This document shows positions 52,330-62,115 of a stretch of 64,000 nucleotides of DNA, one piece after another. The number at the start of each line of letters is the position of its first letter. Position 1 is the first letter of the stretch. The position numbers and the translations under genes are program-made. The notes below the pieces were generated by a model. It was not told the origin of the DNA. It saw nothing but the letters and a program-made list of their open reading frames with translations, and did no database searches. Origin of the DNA: Nonomuraea aridisoli (GTDB taxonomy: Bacteria > Actinomycetota > Actinomycetes > Streptosporangiales > Streptosporangiaceae). The stretch spans positions 1 to 64,000 of the forward strand of contig NZ_POUD01000010.1 in the NCBI RefSeq assembly GCF_003236395.1, read 5' to 3'.

Positions 52330-54819
52330 ATGAGCACACCAGCGGACGCATCGGGCGGCCTCGACCGGCTCGTCGCCGCGGCCGAGACCGCCATGATGCG
52401 TTCCCTGGTCGATCCCGAGGACGCGATGCGCGCGGGGCGGGTCATCCTGAAGGCCGCCGGTCGGGCCGGGCACACGGAGGCCGAGGTCGTGGCGTTACGC
52501 GCGATGGCGCTGGCCGCCCGCGAGCTGGGCGACCTGGAGGGCGCCGAACACCACCTGCGCCGGGCCATCGCCACTCCGGGCGCCCCTGCCGCGCGGGTCG
52601 CGCAGGCGCGGCTGTCGCTGGTCACCGTACGCACCGAGCGGGGGCATCCGCTGCAGGCTCTGCGCGTGGCGGCGCTGGCCTGGGTCTACCTGTCTCCGCT
52701 CGACCGGGCCAAGCTGGACACGCAGCGCGCGGTCGCCCTCGCCCATCTCGGACGCCACCAGGAGGCCACCGCCGCTTGCGACCGCGCGCTGCGCGCTCTG
52801 CGGAACGCGCCCGGCACCCTCGACGACCGCCGTTTCCTGGCCGGCGGGCTGCTCAACCGCGGCCTCATCCACGCCTACCGGGGCGACTGGGACGCCGCCA
52901 TGCGCGATCTGTCCGCCTGCCTGCAGATCGCCGAAGAGGCCGGGCTGCGTCACCTGTCCCGCCTGTCCGCCGCCAACCTGCCCTTCCTGTCGGTGCGCAG
53001 GGGCGACATCGCGGGGGCGTTCAAGCACTACCAGGAGGCCGAGGACACCCTGTTCGGCTTCCCCGAGCGGCTGGCCACGATGCGGGCCGACTTCGCCGGC
53101 GCGCTGCTGGCCGCGCACCTGCCCGGCGAGGCCAGGGCGATGCTGAACCTGGCCGTGCCCGATCTCGAGGCGTCGGGGGCGCACGTCGCGCTGGCCGAGG
53201 CCCGCCTGAAGCTGGCGCAGGTCGAGTTGCTGACCGGCGACCCGCACCGGGCCGTACAGGTGGCCGAGCAGGCCGCGGCCGAGCTGTCCGCGCAGGACCG
53301 CACGTCGTGGCTGCCGCTGACCAGGGAGGTGGTGCTGCGCTCCCGGCTGGCCATGGGACCCGTCACGCCGGAGCTGGTGGCCGAGCTGGTCGCGTGCGCC
53401 GACGCGCTGGAGGACGGCGCCCACCCGGCGGACGCGGCGTCGCTGCGGCTGGCGGCGGCCGAGGCGGCGCTCACCGTGGACGACCACCCAACGGCGTCGG
53501 CGCAGCTGACCCGGCTCACCCGGCACGCCGAGCGGCGCGAGCGGTGGGTGCCGGCCGGCACCCGGCTGACCTCGTTGTCCGCCGAGCAGACGCCTGCTCC
53601 CCCGATCCCCGCGCCGGTGCGCCAGCACGCGCTCGCGCTGCAGGCGGCGCTGCAGGAGGACGTCCCTGCGGCCTTCCACGCGCTGCGCGAGGGGCTGGCC
53701 GAGGTGAGCGGGCAGGTGGAGACGTTCGACGACCCGTCGGTGCGCGCTCACGCGGCCAGGTCGGGGGAGCGGCTGGCGGCGTTCGGGCTGGGGCTGGCGG
53801 TGCAGGGCGGCGTCGTCGCGGAGGTGTTCGAGTGGGCCGAGCGGTGGCGGGCGGTGGCCGCGCCCGCCCACGCGTGCGCGCTCGCCGGCCCCGAGCGGGT
53901 GCGGGCGGAGCTCGGAGAGGGCGTCCTGGTCGAGTACGTCGCCGACAAGGACACGCTGCTGGCCGTGCTGATCAGCGGGGAGCGGGCGCTGCTGCGGCGG
54001 CTGGCCGACGTGCGCGAGGTCAAGGAGGCGATCGTCCGGCTCCGCCACGCGCTGCGCCGCCGGCACGAGGCCGGCGTGGCGGCCGCCGCCGAGGAGGTCG
54101 AGGGGCTGCTGCTGCGGCCGCTGGCCGGCCTGCTGGGCGACCGGCCGCTGGTGGTGGTGCCGGTCGGCGCGCTGCACACGCTGCCGTGGGGCGCGCTGCC
54201 GTGCCTGCGGGAACGCCCGGTGAGCGTGGCGGCCAGCGCCTCCGGCTGGGTCCGGGCGCGGGAGCTGCCGCGCCCCAACGGGACGCCCGTCGTGGTGGCG
54301 GCCGCCGGGCCCGCCCTGGCGCACGCCGAGGCGGAGGTGGAGCACGTGCTCGCCTGCCATCGGGGCGGGCGCCGGGTGCCCGCGCGGACCGCGGCGGTGC
54401 TGGAGGCGCTGGAGACGGCCGACGTGCTGCACCTGGCGGCCCACGGGGTGTTCCACGCGCGCAGCCCGCTGGTGTCGGGCATCACGCTGGAGGACGGCTC
54501 GCTGATGGCGTACGACCTGCTGGAGGCGCCGCGTTCGGCCGGGCTCGTGGTGTTGTCGGCGTGCAACTCCGGGATGTCACGCACGCCCATGGAGGGCGCA
54601 CCGCTGGGCCTGCCCGGCACGTTCCTCGCCAAGGGATCGTCGTGCGTGATCGCCGGAATGGTGCCGGTCCGCGACGAGACGGCGAGGGCGCTCATGGGCC
54701 TCTTCCACGAGCTCCTGGCCGCCGGTCAGCCGCCGGACGCGGCGCTGGCGTACGCGGCGGCCAAGACGGAGGAGACCGGCTTCGTCTGCTTCGGCGCCGG
54801 CGATCTCCCCCTCCACTGA
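52330..54819 (+). CDS. TPR-repeat CHAT-domain caspase-like protease
   Basis: 829 residues. Residues about 35-400 are helical TPR-like repeats (GDLEGAEHHLRRAI, GRHQEATAACDRALRAL, YRGDWDAAMRDLSACLQIAE, GDIAGAFKHYQEAEDTL). The C-terminal part (from about 560) is a CHAT domain: PLVVVPVGALHTLPWGALPC, then catalytic His705 in DVLHLAAHGVFHA and Cys745 in GLVVLSACNSGMSRTPMEGA. CHAT proteases are caspase relatives that cut partner proteins when activated. It lies 13 bases after the 148-residue protein gene and forms one unit with the sigma factor and subtilase. Confidence 0.88.
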   Translation: MSTPADASGGLDRLVAAAETAMMRSLVDPEDAMRAGRVILKAAGRAGHTEAEVVALRAMALAARELGDLEGAEHHLRRAIATPGAPAARVAQARLSLVTVRTERGHPLQALRVAALAWVYLSPLDRAKLDTQRAVALAHLGRHQEATAACDRALRALRNAPGTLDDRRFLAGGLLNRGLIHAYRGDWDAAMRDLSACLQIAEEAGLRHLSRLSAANLPFLSVRRGDIAGAFKHYQEAEDTLFGFPERLATMRADFAGALLAAHLPGEARAMLNLAVPDLEASGAHVALAEARLKLAQVELLTGDPHRAVQVAEQAAAELSAQDRTSWLPLTREVVLRSRLAMGPVTPELVAELVACADALEDGAHPADAASLRLAAAEAALTVDDHPTASAQLTRLTRHAERRERWVPAGTRLTSLSAEQTPAPPIPAPVRQHALALQAALQEDVPAAFHALREGLAEVSGQVETFDDPSVRAHAARSGERLAAFGLGLAVQGGVVAEVFEWAERWRAVAAPAHACALAGPERVRAELGEGVLVEYVADKDTLLAVLISGERALLRRLADVREVKEAIVRLRHALRRRHEAGVAAAAEEVEGLLLRPLAGLLGDRPLVVVPVGALHTLPWGALPCLRERPVSVAASASGWVRARELPRPNGTPVVVAAAGPALAHAEAEVEHVLACHRGGRRVPARTAAVLEALETADVLHLAAHGVFHARSPLVSGITLEDGSLMAYDLLEAPRSAGLVVLSACNSGMSRTPMEGAPLGLPGTFLAKGSSCVIAGMVPVRDETARALMGLFHELLAAGQPPDAALAYAAAKTEETGFVCFGAGDLPLH

Positions 54820-54839
54820 CGTCCCTTCGCCCGCGGCGG

Positions 54840-55655
54840 TCAGCCGGTGGCGACGGGTCTCGACGGGTCGGCGACCCAGTTGGACCAGGAGCCGACGTAG
54901 AGGGCGGCGGGCAGACCGGCCACCTCCAGCGCGAGCACCTCGTGGGCGGCCGTCACGCCGGACCCGCAGTACGCGCCCGCCGGCACCCCTTCGGTGACGC
55001 CCAGGCCGGCGAAGCGGGCCCGGAGCCTCTCGGGAGCGAGGAACCTGCCGTCGGGCCCGACGTTGTCGGTCGTGGGAGCGGAGACGGCCCCGGGCACGTG
55101 CCCGGCCACCGGATCGATCGGCTCGACCTCGCCCCGGTAGCGTTCGGCGGCCCGGGCGTCGAGCAGCACGCCCGCGCCGGCCAGCGCCGCCGCCTCGTCG
55201 GCGGTCAGCACCGGCATGCCGCCCGGCCGCGCCGTGAAGTCGCCCTCGGCCGGCTGCGGGACCTCCTTGGTGGTCGGCCGCCCGGCCGCGATCCAGGCGG
55301 GCAGCCCGCCGTCGAGCACGCGTACGTCCCGGTGGCCGAAGTAGCGCAGCACCCACCAGGCACGGGCGGCGGCGGTGGAGGCCGCGTCGTCGTAGACGAC
55401 CACCGGCCGGTCGTCCGACACGCCCAGGCGGCGCATCGCGCTCTGGAAGGACTGCGCCTCCGGCAGCGGGTGCCGCCCGGCCTCGCCCGGAGGGGCCGCG
55501 AGATCGGCGTCGAGGTCACAGAAGACGGCGCCCTCGATGTGGCCCTCGCGGTACGACTCCAGCCCGGGCGGCCCGCCGAGCCGCCACCGCACGTCCAGCA
55601 CGGTCGCGCCCTCCAGCGCGGCGAGCTGCTCGGGAGTGATCAACGGGCTGGTCAC
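54840..55655 (-). CDS. sseA: thiosulfate/3-mercaptopyruvate sulfurtransferase (two rhodanese domains)
   Basis: 271 residues from a GTG at 55655. The first, inactive rhodanese domain has VLDVRWRLGGPPGLESYREG and the second VLLDARAAERYRGEVEPIDP. The catalytic Cys lies in PAGAYCGSGVTAAHEVLALE, and the C-terminus has LYVGSWSNWVADPSRPVATG. CGSGVTA is the 3-mercaptopyruvate sulfurtransferase-like loop. It transfers sulfur to cyanide or other thiophiles. The start overlaps the stop of the upstream phosphodiesterase gene by 4 bases. Confidence 0.92.
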   Translation of the reverse strand: MTSPLITPEQLAALEGATVLDVRWRLGGPPGLESYREGHIEGAVFCDLDADLAAPPGEAGRHPLPEAQSFQSAMRRLGVSDDRPVVVYDDAASTAAARAWWVLRYFGHRDVRVLDGGLPAWIAAGRPTTKEVPQPAEGDFTARPGGMPVLTADEAAALAGAGVLLDARAAERYRGEVEPIDPVAGHVPGAVSAPTTDNVGPDGRFLAPERLRARFAGLGVTEGVPAGAYCGSGVTAAHEVLALEVAGLPAALYVGSWSNWVADPSRPVATG

Positions 55656-56770
55656 GTGCGTACCTCCAGAAGTGGGACGTGCTGCTCGGCCGCGGTGAGC
55701 GAGCCGTGGTAGCCGATGAAGCGGGCCTCGATCGGGTGCCGCGAGGGAGCGGTGACGGCCACGCCGCCGTACGGCACGGCCACGACGTCGCCGATCCGCT
55801 CCAGCCACGCGTCGCGCACGCGCGGGCCGAACCAGCCCGAGTCGACCGCCTCCTGCCGGGAGACCACCCACGCCTTGTCGCGCAGGGTCTCGCGCCAGGC
55901 CTCCAGCACCTGCTTGGCGGCTCCCGGACGGGTGTACACGTGTCTCGCCCGCGCCTCGCCGCCGAGCAGCGCCACCCCTTCCATCAGCTCGGGCGTGCTC
56001 TCGGCGTCGATCTTGTCGGTGGCGTTGACCATGCCGTGGTCCGCGGTGACGTACAGGGCGGACCCGGGCGGAAGCCCTTCGGCGAGCCGCCGGGCCATGT
56101 CGTCGACGATGGACAGCTGCTCCAGCCACTCGTCACTGCCCCAGCCGGTCATGTGGCCGGCGGCGTCGAGGTCGCCGTAGTAGACGGTGACGTGGGCGGG
56201 GCGGCTCTCGCGCAGGGCGGCGTGCGCGCGGGCGACCCGTTCGTCGGCGGACTCGGCGGGTGCGTGGCGCACGCCGCGGTAGACGGCCCTGGTCAGGCCG
56301 GTGCCCTCGAACTCGGCGGGGGCGACGTAGACGGGCTGGACCCCGGCCCGGGCGGCGCGCTCGTAGACGGTCGCGGCGGGCTGCCACTGCTCGGGGTCGA
56401 CGACGAGGCCGTCGGGGGCGGTCCAGCGCAGGCAGTTGAACAGGTGGCCGGTGCCCGGCACGGCGAGCATCAGGCCGACCATGCCGTGCTCGCCGGGGGT
56501 CAGGCCGGTGCCGAGGGAGGACAGGCTCGTGACGGTGGTGGAGGGGAACCCGGCGGTGAGCGTACGGCCGGCCACCTCCGACAGGAAGGGCGCATGACCG
56601 GGATGCGCGCGCAACAATTCGGCGCCGAGTCCGTCGACGAGGAAGAGGCAGACGCGGTCGGCGGGCTCCAGGGCGAGCGCGTTGGGCTCACGCAGGCCCA
56701 GTGCGGCGAGCAGCGAGCCGGGCAGATCCGCCAGCGACCCGCCACCGTATCCCGGCACGATCATCCCCAC
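55652..56770 (-). CDS. alkaline phosphatase superfamily nucleotide pyrophosphatase/phosphodiesterase
   Basis: 372 residues. The metal and nucleophile motifs of type I phosphodiesterases are present: CLFLVDGLGAELL (first Asp), the Thr nucleophile in AGFPSTTVTSLSSLGTGLTP, YYGDLDAAGHMTGWGSDEWL, then ALYVTADHGMVNATDK. No signal peptide, so it is probably cytoplasmic. Substrate unknown (nucleotide or phosphonate diester). It begins at a GTG (56770) with GGAGG upstream; an ATG two codons later is possible. Confidence 0.87.
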   Translation of the reverse strand: MGMIVPGYGGGSLADLPGSLLAALGLREPNALALEPADRVCLFLVDGLGAELLRAHPGHAPFLSEVAGRTLTAGFPSTTVTSLSSLGTGLTPGEHGMVGLMLAVPGTGHLFNCLRWTAPDGLVVDPEQWQPAATVYERAARAGVQPVYVAPAEFEGTGLTRAVYRGVRHAPAESADERVARAHAALRESRPAHVTVYYGDLDAAGHMTGWGSDEWLEQLSIVDDMARRLAEGLPPGSALYVTADHGMVNATDKIDAESTPELMEGVALLGGEARARHVYTRPGAAKQVLEAWRETLRDKAWVVSRQEAVDSGWFGPRVRDAWLERIGDVVAVPYGGVAVTAPSRHPIEARFIGYHGSLTAAEQHVPLLEVRT

Positions 56771-56837
56771 AGTCTAGTCCTCCCCCTTCCCCGCACCACC
56801 GCCGCCCACCTGCACCGACACCCCGGCCACGGACGGC

Positions 56838-58406
56838 TCAGGCGACCGAGAGACCGGGCACCCGGTCCTCGACCGCGAAGCTCGCACCGGTGAAGACCGG
56901 ATCGTCCCGGCGGCTCACCTTGTCGACCACGCGTACGTCGACCGCCATGCGTTCGGCGGTCAGGTCCGCCAGGACGTAGCCGCAGTGGAGGTCGGCCCAC
57001 TTCAGGGTGGGGTTGAGTCGCCGCCGGATCTGTCGTGCCTCGTTGGCCACCGGGTCGAAGTCCTGCGCGGAGCTGACCGAGGTGCTGGTGAACTCGGCGC
57101 CGATGACGCCGGCGGCCGGATCGAGGGTGTCGGCCGGCAGGTCCGAGATGTAGCTGCAGTGCACGTCGCCGGAGAACACCACGAAGTTGCGCACGGCCTC
57201 GCGCTGCCGCGCGGCGCCGACCGTGTCGAAGAACCGCTGCTGAGAGGCCTGGTAGCCGTCCCACGTGCCGCCCGAGAAGGTCGCGGGCGCCTCGGGGTCG
57301 GCGGCGGTGTTCAGCCGGGTCATGAGGATCTGCTGCGCCACGATGTTCCACCGGGCCGGAACGGCGCCCAGACCGGACGAGAACCAGGCCTCCTGCTCCT
57401 CCCCCAGCATCCTCAGGCCGGGATCGCGGCGCGGCCCCTCGTCGGCCACGGTGCCGCCGGCCACCGGGTCGCGGTACTGCCGGGTGTCGAGCATGTCGAG
57501 CTGGGCCAGCCGACCGAACCGGAAGCGCCGGTAGAGGCGGGCGTCGGCGCCTCGCGGGACCTGCGGCCAGCGGATCGGCATGAACTCCCAGTACGCCCGG
57601 TAGGCGGCGGCACGCCGGTCCGGGTCTGGCGTCCCCCATGACTCGTAGTCGTTGCTGATCTCGTGGTCGTCCCAGCTGAGGATCCACGGGATCGCCTGGT
57701 GCGCGTACAGCAGGTCGGGGTCGGTCTTGTAGAGGGCGTAGCGCAGCCGGTACTGGTCCAGGGTCACCGTGGTGGGGACGACCTCGGCGGGGAGGTTCGG
57801 GTCGATGGGCCGGCCGACGGGAAGCTGCTGCACCGGGTACTCGTAGATGTAGTCGCCGACGAAGACCATCAGCTCCGCGCCCTGGTCGACGGCGTCGCGC
57901 ACGGTCTGGAAGTAGCCGGCGCGCCAGTTCTGGCACGAGGCGACGGCGAAGGTCAGCGGGCGCATCGACCGAGCCGGCGGCGCGGTCCAGGTGTGGCCGG
58001 TCTCGCTGATGTGCCCGCCCGCGCGGAACCGGTAGAAGTAGGGGTGGCCGGGCTTGAGGCCCTGGACGTCGACGTGCACGGTGTGTGAGGTGTCCGGGCC
58101 GGTCACGGTCGCGCCCTCGCGGACGATCCGGGCGAACGAGGGGTCGCCGGAGACCTGCCACTCCACCCGCACCCGCGCGTCCGGCGGCAGGCCCCCGTTC
58201 GGGGCGAGCGGATCAGGCGCCACCCGGGTCCAGATCACCACCGCGGTCTCGAGGGGATCGCCGGACGCGATGCCGTTGGTGAACGGGTAGGGCATCGCCC
58301 CCGGCTCGTCGGCCCGGGCGGGGGCGGGCAGGGCGAGGCTGAACGCCAGTGCGGCGGCGCTGCCGCCCGCGAGGCCGAGCACCCTGCGGCGGTCGAGCTC
58401 CGGCAA
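56838..58406 (-). CDS. phoD: alkaline phosphatase D (PhoD), Tat-exported
   Basis: 522 residues. The N-terminus ELDRRRVLGLAGGSAAALAF ending PARADE is a Tat signal (twin arginine). An N-terminal beta domain (FTNGIASGDPLETAVVIWTR) precedes the catalytic PhoD domain with FAVASCQNWRAGYFQTVRDA, VFVGDYIYEYP, ILSWDDHEISNDYESWGTPD and VVFSGDVHCSYISDLPADTL, which contain the Fe/Ca ligands. It releases phosphate from extracellular organic esters. Start TTG at 58406. No clear PHO box was seen upstream. Confidence 0.93.
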   Translation of the reverse strand: MPELDRRRVLGLAGGSAAALAFSLALPAPARADEPGAMPYPFTNGIASGDPLETAVVIWTRVAPDPLAPNGGLPPDARVRVEWQVSGDPSFARIVREGATVTGPDTSHTVHVDVQGLKPGHPYFYRFRAGGHISETGHTWTAPPARSMRPLTFAVASCQNWRAGYFQTVRDAVDQGAELMVFVGDYIYEYPVQQLPVGRPIDPNLPAEVVPTTVTLDQYRLRYALYKTDPDLLYAHQAIPWILSWDDHEISNDYESWGTPDPDRRAAAYRAYWEFMPIRWPQVPRGADARLYRRFRFGRLAQLDMLDTRQYRDPVAGGTVADEGPRRDPGLRMLGEEQEAWFSSGLGAVPARWNIVAQQILMTRLNTAADPEAPATFSGGTWDGYQASQQRFFDTVGAARQREAVRNFVVFSGDVHCSYISDLPADTLDPAAGVIGAEFTSTSVSSAQDFDPVANEARQIRRRLNPTLKWADLHCGYVLADLTAERMAVDVRVVDKVSRRDDPVFTGASFAVEDRVPGLSVA

Positions 58407-58565
58407 ACCGGAAAAAGAAGGTCCTAAGCGGATGAAGATGCACGTTATGGACGGTCCGTAACTCCGGGGCTCGTCACGGCGACCGATGCGGGAACAACGC
58501 GCGAACGAATCGCCGCTCGCTCATCCGGCGTCGGAGCGCGGCCGCCGCCCCGCGGGGGAAGGAGG

Positions 58566-59156
58566 TCAGGAGGCGGTGTGGGCGGTGGCCTCGGAAAGCG
58601 CCTTGGCGAAGGACAGGACGTGGGTGACCGCCTCGGGCCCGTCGGCGGCCTCGCTGACCCGCAGCGACAGATCGTCGGCGGTGATCGCGCCGGTGTAGCC
58701 GTGGTCGGCCTCGCAGTTTTCGTCGCCGCAGGTGGCCGGCTCGAGGTCGACGTGCGAGATGGCGCCCCAGCCGATCGTGAGCGTCACCTCCGTGGGAGGG
58801 ACTCCGGGGACGTACGAGGCGGGGTCGGGCACCACGCGCGTGACGGCCACCGACTGGATGCGGCTCAGGCGGACGGCCTCGGTGGTGGTGGAGGCGTGGG
58901 ACGCCGAGACGCCCTCCACCGCGGGATGCTCGTCGGTGTGGCAGACCAGCAGGCGCGACGCCGTCAGCACCAGGACGGTGACATGCCGGCGGACCTCCAT
59001 CGCGGGATCGAACGTCGCCTCGTGATGGACCACGAACGCGGTCACGGCCTCCTTGCCCAGGGCGGATTCGACCGCATCGGTGACGAGGTCGGGGTAGTAG
59101 CCGCTGCGCTCGATCGCTTCGCGCAGGCCCGCGGCGGAGACTCGGGTTTCCCTCAT
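58566..59156 (-). CDS. DUF5998 family protein
   Basis: 196 residues from an ATG at 59156. Conserved regions: AIERSGYYPDLVTDAVESAL then GKEAVTAFVVHHEATFDPAM, VRRHVTVLVLTASRLLVCHT and DLEPATCGDENCEADHGYTG with two cysteines. The C-terminus is a helix around VLSFAKALSEAT. This matches the DUF5998 family as I know it, found in actinobacteria next to phosphodiesterase genes. Function unknown. Confidence 0.8.
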   Translation of the reverse strand: MRETRVSAAGLREAIERSGYYPDLVTDAVESALGKEAVTAFVVHHEATFDPAMEVRRHVTVLVLTASRLLVCHTDEHPAVEGVSASHASTTTEAVRLSRIQSVAVTRVVPDPASYVPGVPPTEVTLTIGWGAISHVDLEPATCGDENCEADHGYTGAITADDLSLRVSEAADGPEAVTHVLSFAKALSEATAHTAS

Positions 59157-59271
59157 GGGTCCATCCTGCCAGGGCCGGGCAGTGCACTCACCCGCCCCAT
59201 ATAACGCTCTATAACGTCTTTTACCCGGGCATCGCCGGGCACATGGTTCGGCCGATTTCGCCGAGCGCTGA

Positions 59272-61935
59272 TCAGGACAGGCGGCGCGGGCCTCCGTCAC
59301 GACGCGGCCCCGCCGGTGTGCGCAGCGTGGCCCGCGCCCCGAGGATCATGACGTCCGACTCCCCCACGAGCACCTGGTCGAGGTCGAGCCTGGCCAGCTC
59401 CGGCAGGTCGTTGGCCAGGCGCCCGACGCGGACCAGCAGCTCCTCCAGGGCCCCGACCGCGACGGGCGGGTAGCCGTACTCGCCGAACAGCAACGGCGCC
59501 CCGCGTACGGACCGCACCAGGGCGGCGGCGTCCTCGCCGGTCAGCGGCGCGAGGCGGAAGCCCTGGTCGAGCAGGAGCCGCGCGGTCACCTCCCCCAGCC
59601 CGAACGACACGACCGGCCCGAACGCGGCGTCGTCGACGACCCCCACCACCGTCGGCACGGCCGGCTGCGGCGCCATGCGCTGCACGGCCAGCTCCACGCC
59701 CGGCCCGAACTGCTCGGCGAACTCGGTGTAGGCATGGCGTACGGTCTCCGGCCCCGCCAGCCCCAGGCGCACGGTGCCGGCCCGGCGCGTGGCCCCCGGG
59801 TCGGCCACCTTGATCACGGCGGGCCAGCCCAGGCGCTCGGCCGCGGCCGCCGCCTCGTCGGGAGAGTGGACGACCTCGGCCGGCCAGACCGTCAGCCCGT
59901 AGCAGGACAGCAGCTGGGCGGCGTCGGTCTCGACCGGCGGTCCGGCCTGCGCGAACTCCCCGGGCGCGACGTCGGCGACCTCCCCCGCCGCCCCGAGCGC
60001 CTCGCGCACGAGGGCCTTGGCCCGGGGGGTCTCGACGCCGTCGAGCTCGGGCGGCGGCACCGCCGGGTGCGCCCGCCACCGCGCGTACCGCACGACGTGG
60101 GCCAGCGCCCGCACCGCCTCCTCCGGGGCGGGGTACGACGGGATGGAGCCGCGCGCGGGCGTCGCGCCCGAACCGACGCGCAGCGCCGGATGCATGCCCA
60201 GATGCCCCTCGAACGTGGCCAGCACCGGTTTGCCGGCGCCCTCGGAGACCTTCAGCAACTCGGCCGCCACGGCGTCGGAGTCACCGGGGATCGGCGGCAT
60301 GTAGATCACGACGGCCGCGTCCACGTCGGACGAGGCCAGCTGCCCGGCCAGGGACGCGCCGTACTCGGCCGCACCCGCCGACGGCCCCAGATTGACCGGC
60401 GGGCGCGGCTGGAGCCCCGCCGCCCGGCAGGCGTGCACGGCGAGCAGGCCGAGCGCGTCGGAGTTGCTCACGAGCGCGACCCGCGGCCCGGCGGGCAGCG
60501 GCTGGTAGGCCAGCAGCTGCCCCACGTCGAACAGCTGGATGAGGTCGTCGACCCTGATCAGACCCGCCTGCGCGAACAACGAGCTGATCGCCGAGTCGGG
60601 CAGCCCCAGCTCCTCGGCCGAGTGACCGGCCGGGGTGCCGCCGCTCTTGACCACCACGATCGGCTTGCTGCGGGAGATGCGCCGGGCCAGCCGGGTGAAC
60701 TTGCGCGGGTTTCCCAGCGACTCCAGGTAGAGCAGGATGACCTCCGTCGAGGCGTCCTCCTCCCAGTACTGCAGCAGGTCGTTGCCCGAGACGTCGGCCC
60801 GGTTGCCCGCGGAGACGAACGACGAGATGCCCATGCCGCGCTGCGCCACCCGCTGCAGCAGCGCGGTGCCGAGGGCGCCCGACTGGCTGAAGAAGCCGAC
60901 CTCGCCGCGGCCCGGCACAGTGGCGGCGAGCGTGGCGTTGAGCCTGACGGCCGGGTCGGTGTTGGCGATGCCGAGGCAGTTGGGGCCCACGACACGCAGG
61001 CCGTAGGAACGGGCGATGCGGGCGAGCTCGTCCTGCCGGGCGCGGCCCTCCTCCCCCGTCTCGCCGAAGCCGGAGGAGACCACGACCAGGCCGTGCACGC
61101 CCTTCTCCGCGCACTCCTTGACCACGTCGATCACGCCCTCGGCGGGCACGGCCACCACGGCCAGGTCGACCTGGTCGTCGATGGCCCCCACGCTCGGGTA
61201 CGCCCGCACGCCCGCCACCGCGCGCACCTCCCGGTGCACCGGGTAGACCGGGCCGGCGAAGTCGGCGGCCAGCAGGTTGCGCAGCACCGTCTGGCCCACG
61301 CCGCGGGGCTCGCGCGAGACGCCGACGACGGCGACCGAGCCCGGAGTGAGCAGCCGGGCGATGGACCTGGCCTCGGCCCGGTGCTCGCGCGCCGCCATGA
61401 CCTCGGCGGAGGTCTCGGTCGGCGTGAGGTCGAGCGTCATGCGGACGACGCCGTCGGCGAACTGGCTCTGCGCGGTGTAGCCGGCCTGGCGCAACACGCC
61501 CATCATCCGCATGTTGGCGGGCAGGACGTCGGCGACGAAGCGTTCGATGCCGCGTTCGCGGGCGGTGGCGGCCAGGTGTTCGAGCAGGACGGAGGCCACT
61601 CCCCTGCCCTGGTGGGCGTCCTCGACCAGGAAGGCCACCTCGGCCTCGCCGGGCTCGGTGCGGTCGTAGCGGATGACGGCCACCATCTCGGCCCCGATCG
61701 TGGCGATCAGGGCGACCCGGCCGACGTAGTCGACGTTGGTGAAGCGCTCGACCTCTCGGTCGGACAGCCGGGGCCGCGGCCCGAAGAACCGGAAATAGAT
61801 CGACTCGTCGGACAGCCGGGAGTAGAAGGAACGCAGCCGGTCCGCGTCGGCGGGCTTGATCGGCCGTACGTGCGCGGTGCCGCCGTCGGCCAGGACGACA
61901 TCGGCCTCCCAGTGGGCCGGATACTGTGCCTCCAC
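59272..61935 (-). CDS. patA: PatA-like protein acetyltransferase: GNAT domain fused to NDP-forming CoA ligase-like region
   Basis: 887 residues from a GTG at 61935 (VEAQYPAHWEADVV). Residues about 25-175 are a GNAT domain (VAFLVEDAHQGRGVASVLLE). Residues about 200-870 are an NDP-forming acyl-CoA synthetase-like region: CoA-binding GSVAVVGVSREPRGVGQTVL, ligase VGFFSQSGALGTALLQRVAQ and an ATP-grasp part LLSCYGLTVWPAEVVHSPDE. In enterobacterial Pat the order is reversed (ligase first), whereas Streptomyces PatA has GNAT first. It probably acetylates lysines of enzymes such as acetyl-CoA synthetase. Confidence 0.88.
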   Translation of the reverse strand: MEAQYPAHWEADVVLADGGTAHVRPIKPADADRLRSFYSRLSDESIYFRFFGPRPRLSDREVERFTNVDYVGRVALIATIGAEMVAVIRYDRTEPGEAEVAFLVEDAHQGRGVASVLLEHLAATARERGIERFVADVLPANMRMMGVLRQAGYTAQSQFADGVVRMTLDLTPTETSAEVMAAREHRAEARSIARLLTPGSVAVVGVSREPRGVGQTVLRNLLAADFAGPVYPVHREVRAVAGVRAYPSVGAIDDQVDLAVVAVPAEGVIDVVKECAEKGVHGLVVVSSGFGETGEEGRARQDELARIARSYGLRVVGPNCLGIANTDPAVRLNATLAATVPGRGEVGFFSQSGALGTALLQRVAQRGMGISSFVSAGNRADVSGNDLLQYWEEDASTEVILLYLESLGNPRKFTRLARRISRSKPIVVVKSGGTPAGHSAEELGLPDSAISSLFAQAGLIRVDDLIQLFDVGQLLAYQPLPAGPRVALVSNSDALGLLAVHACRAAGLQPRPPVNLGPSAGAAEYGASLAGQLASSDVDAAVVIYMPPIPGDSDAVAAELLKVSEGAGKPVLATFEGHLGMHPALRVGSGATPARGSIPSYPAPEEAVRALAHVVRYARWRAHPAVPPPELDGVETPRAKALVREALGAAGEVADVAPGEFAQAGPPVETDAAQLLSCYGLTVWPAEVVHSPDEAAAAAERLGWPAVIKVADPGATRRAGTVRLGLAGPETVRHAYTEFAEQFGPGVELAVQRMAPQPAVPTVVGVVDDAAFGPVVSFGLGEVTARLLLDQGFRLAPLTGEDAAALVRSVRGAPLLFGEYGYPPVAVGALEELLVRVGRLANDLPELARLDLDQVLVGESDVMILGARATLRTPAGPRRDGGPRRLS

Positions 61936-62115
61936 AGTGTCGAGCGTAACCCCCGTCCCACATGCCAAGACCAGAGACGCGGTTGGGCAACGCTTGTGCA
62001 TCGACTGACACCCGGTCTCCGGGGTCCGCCCCACGAGCAGGCCGGAAGCTGTTAGTTTTGCGGTGGCGTTTTGCCGTGGCCAGGCTCGTTCTGAAGGCAG
62101 CAAGGTGGTGACATC

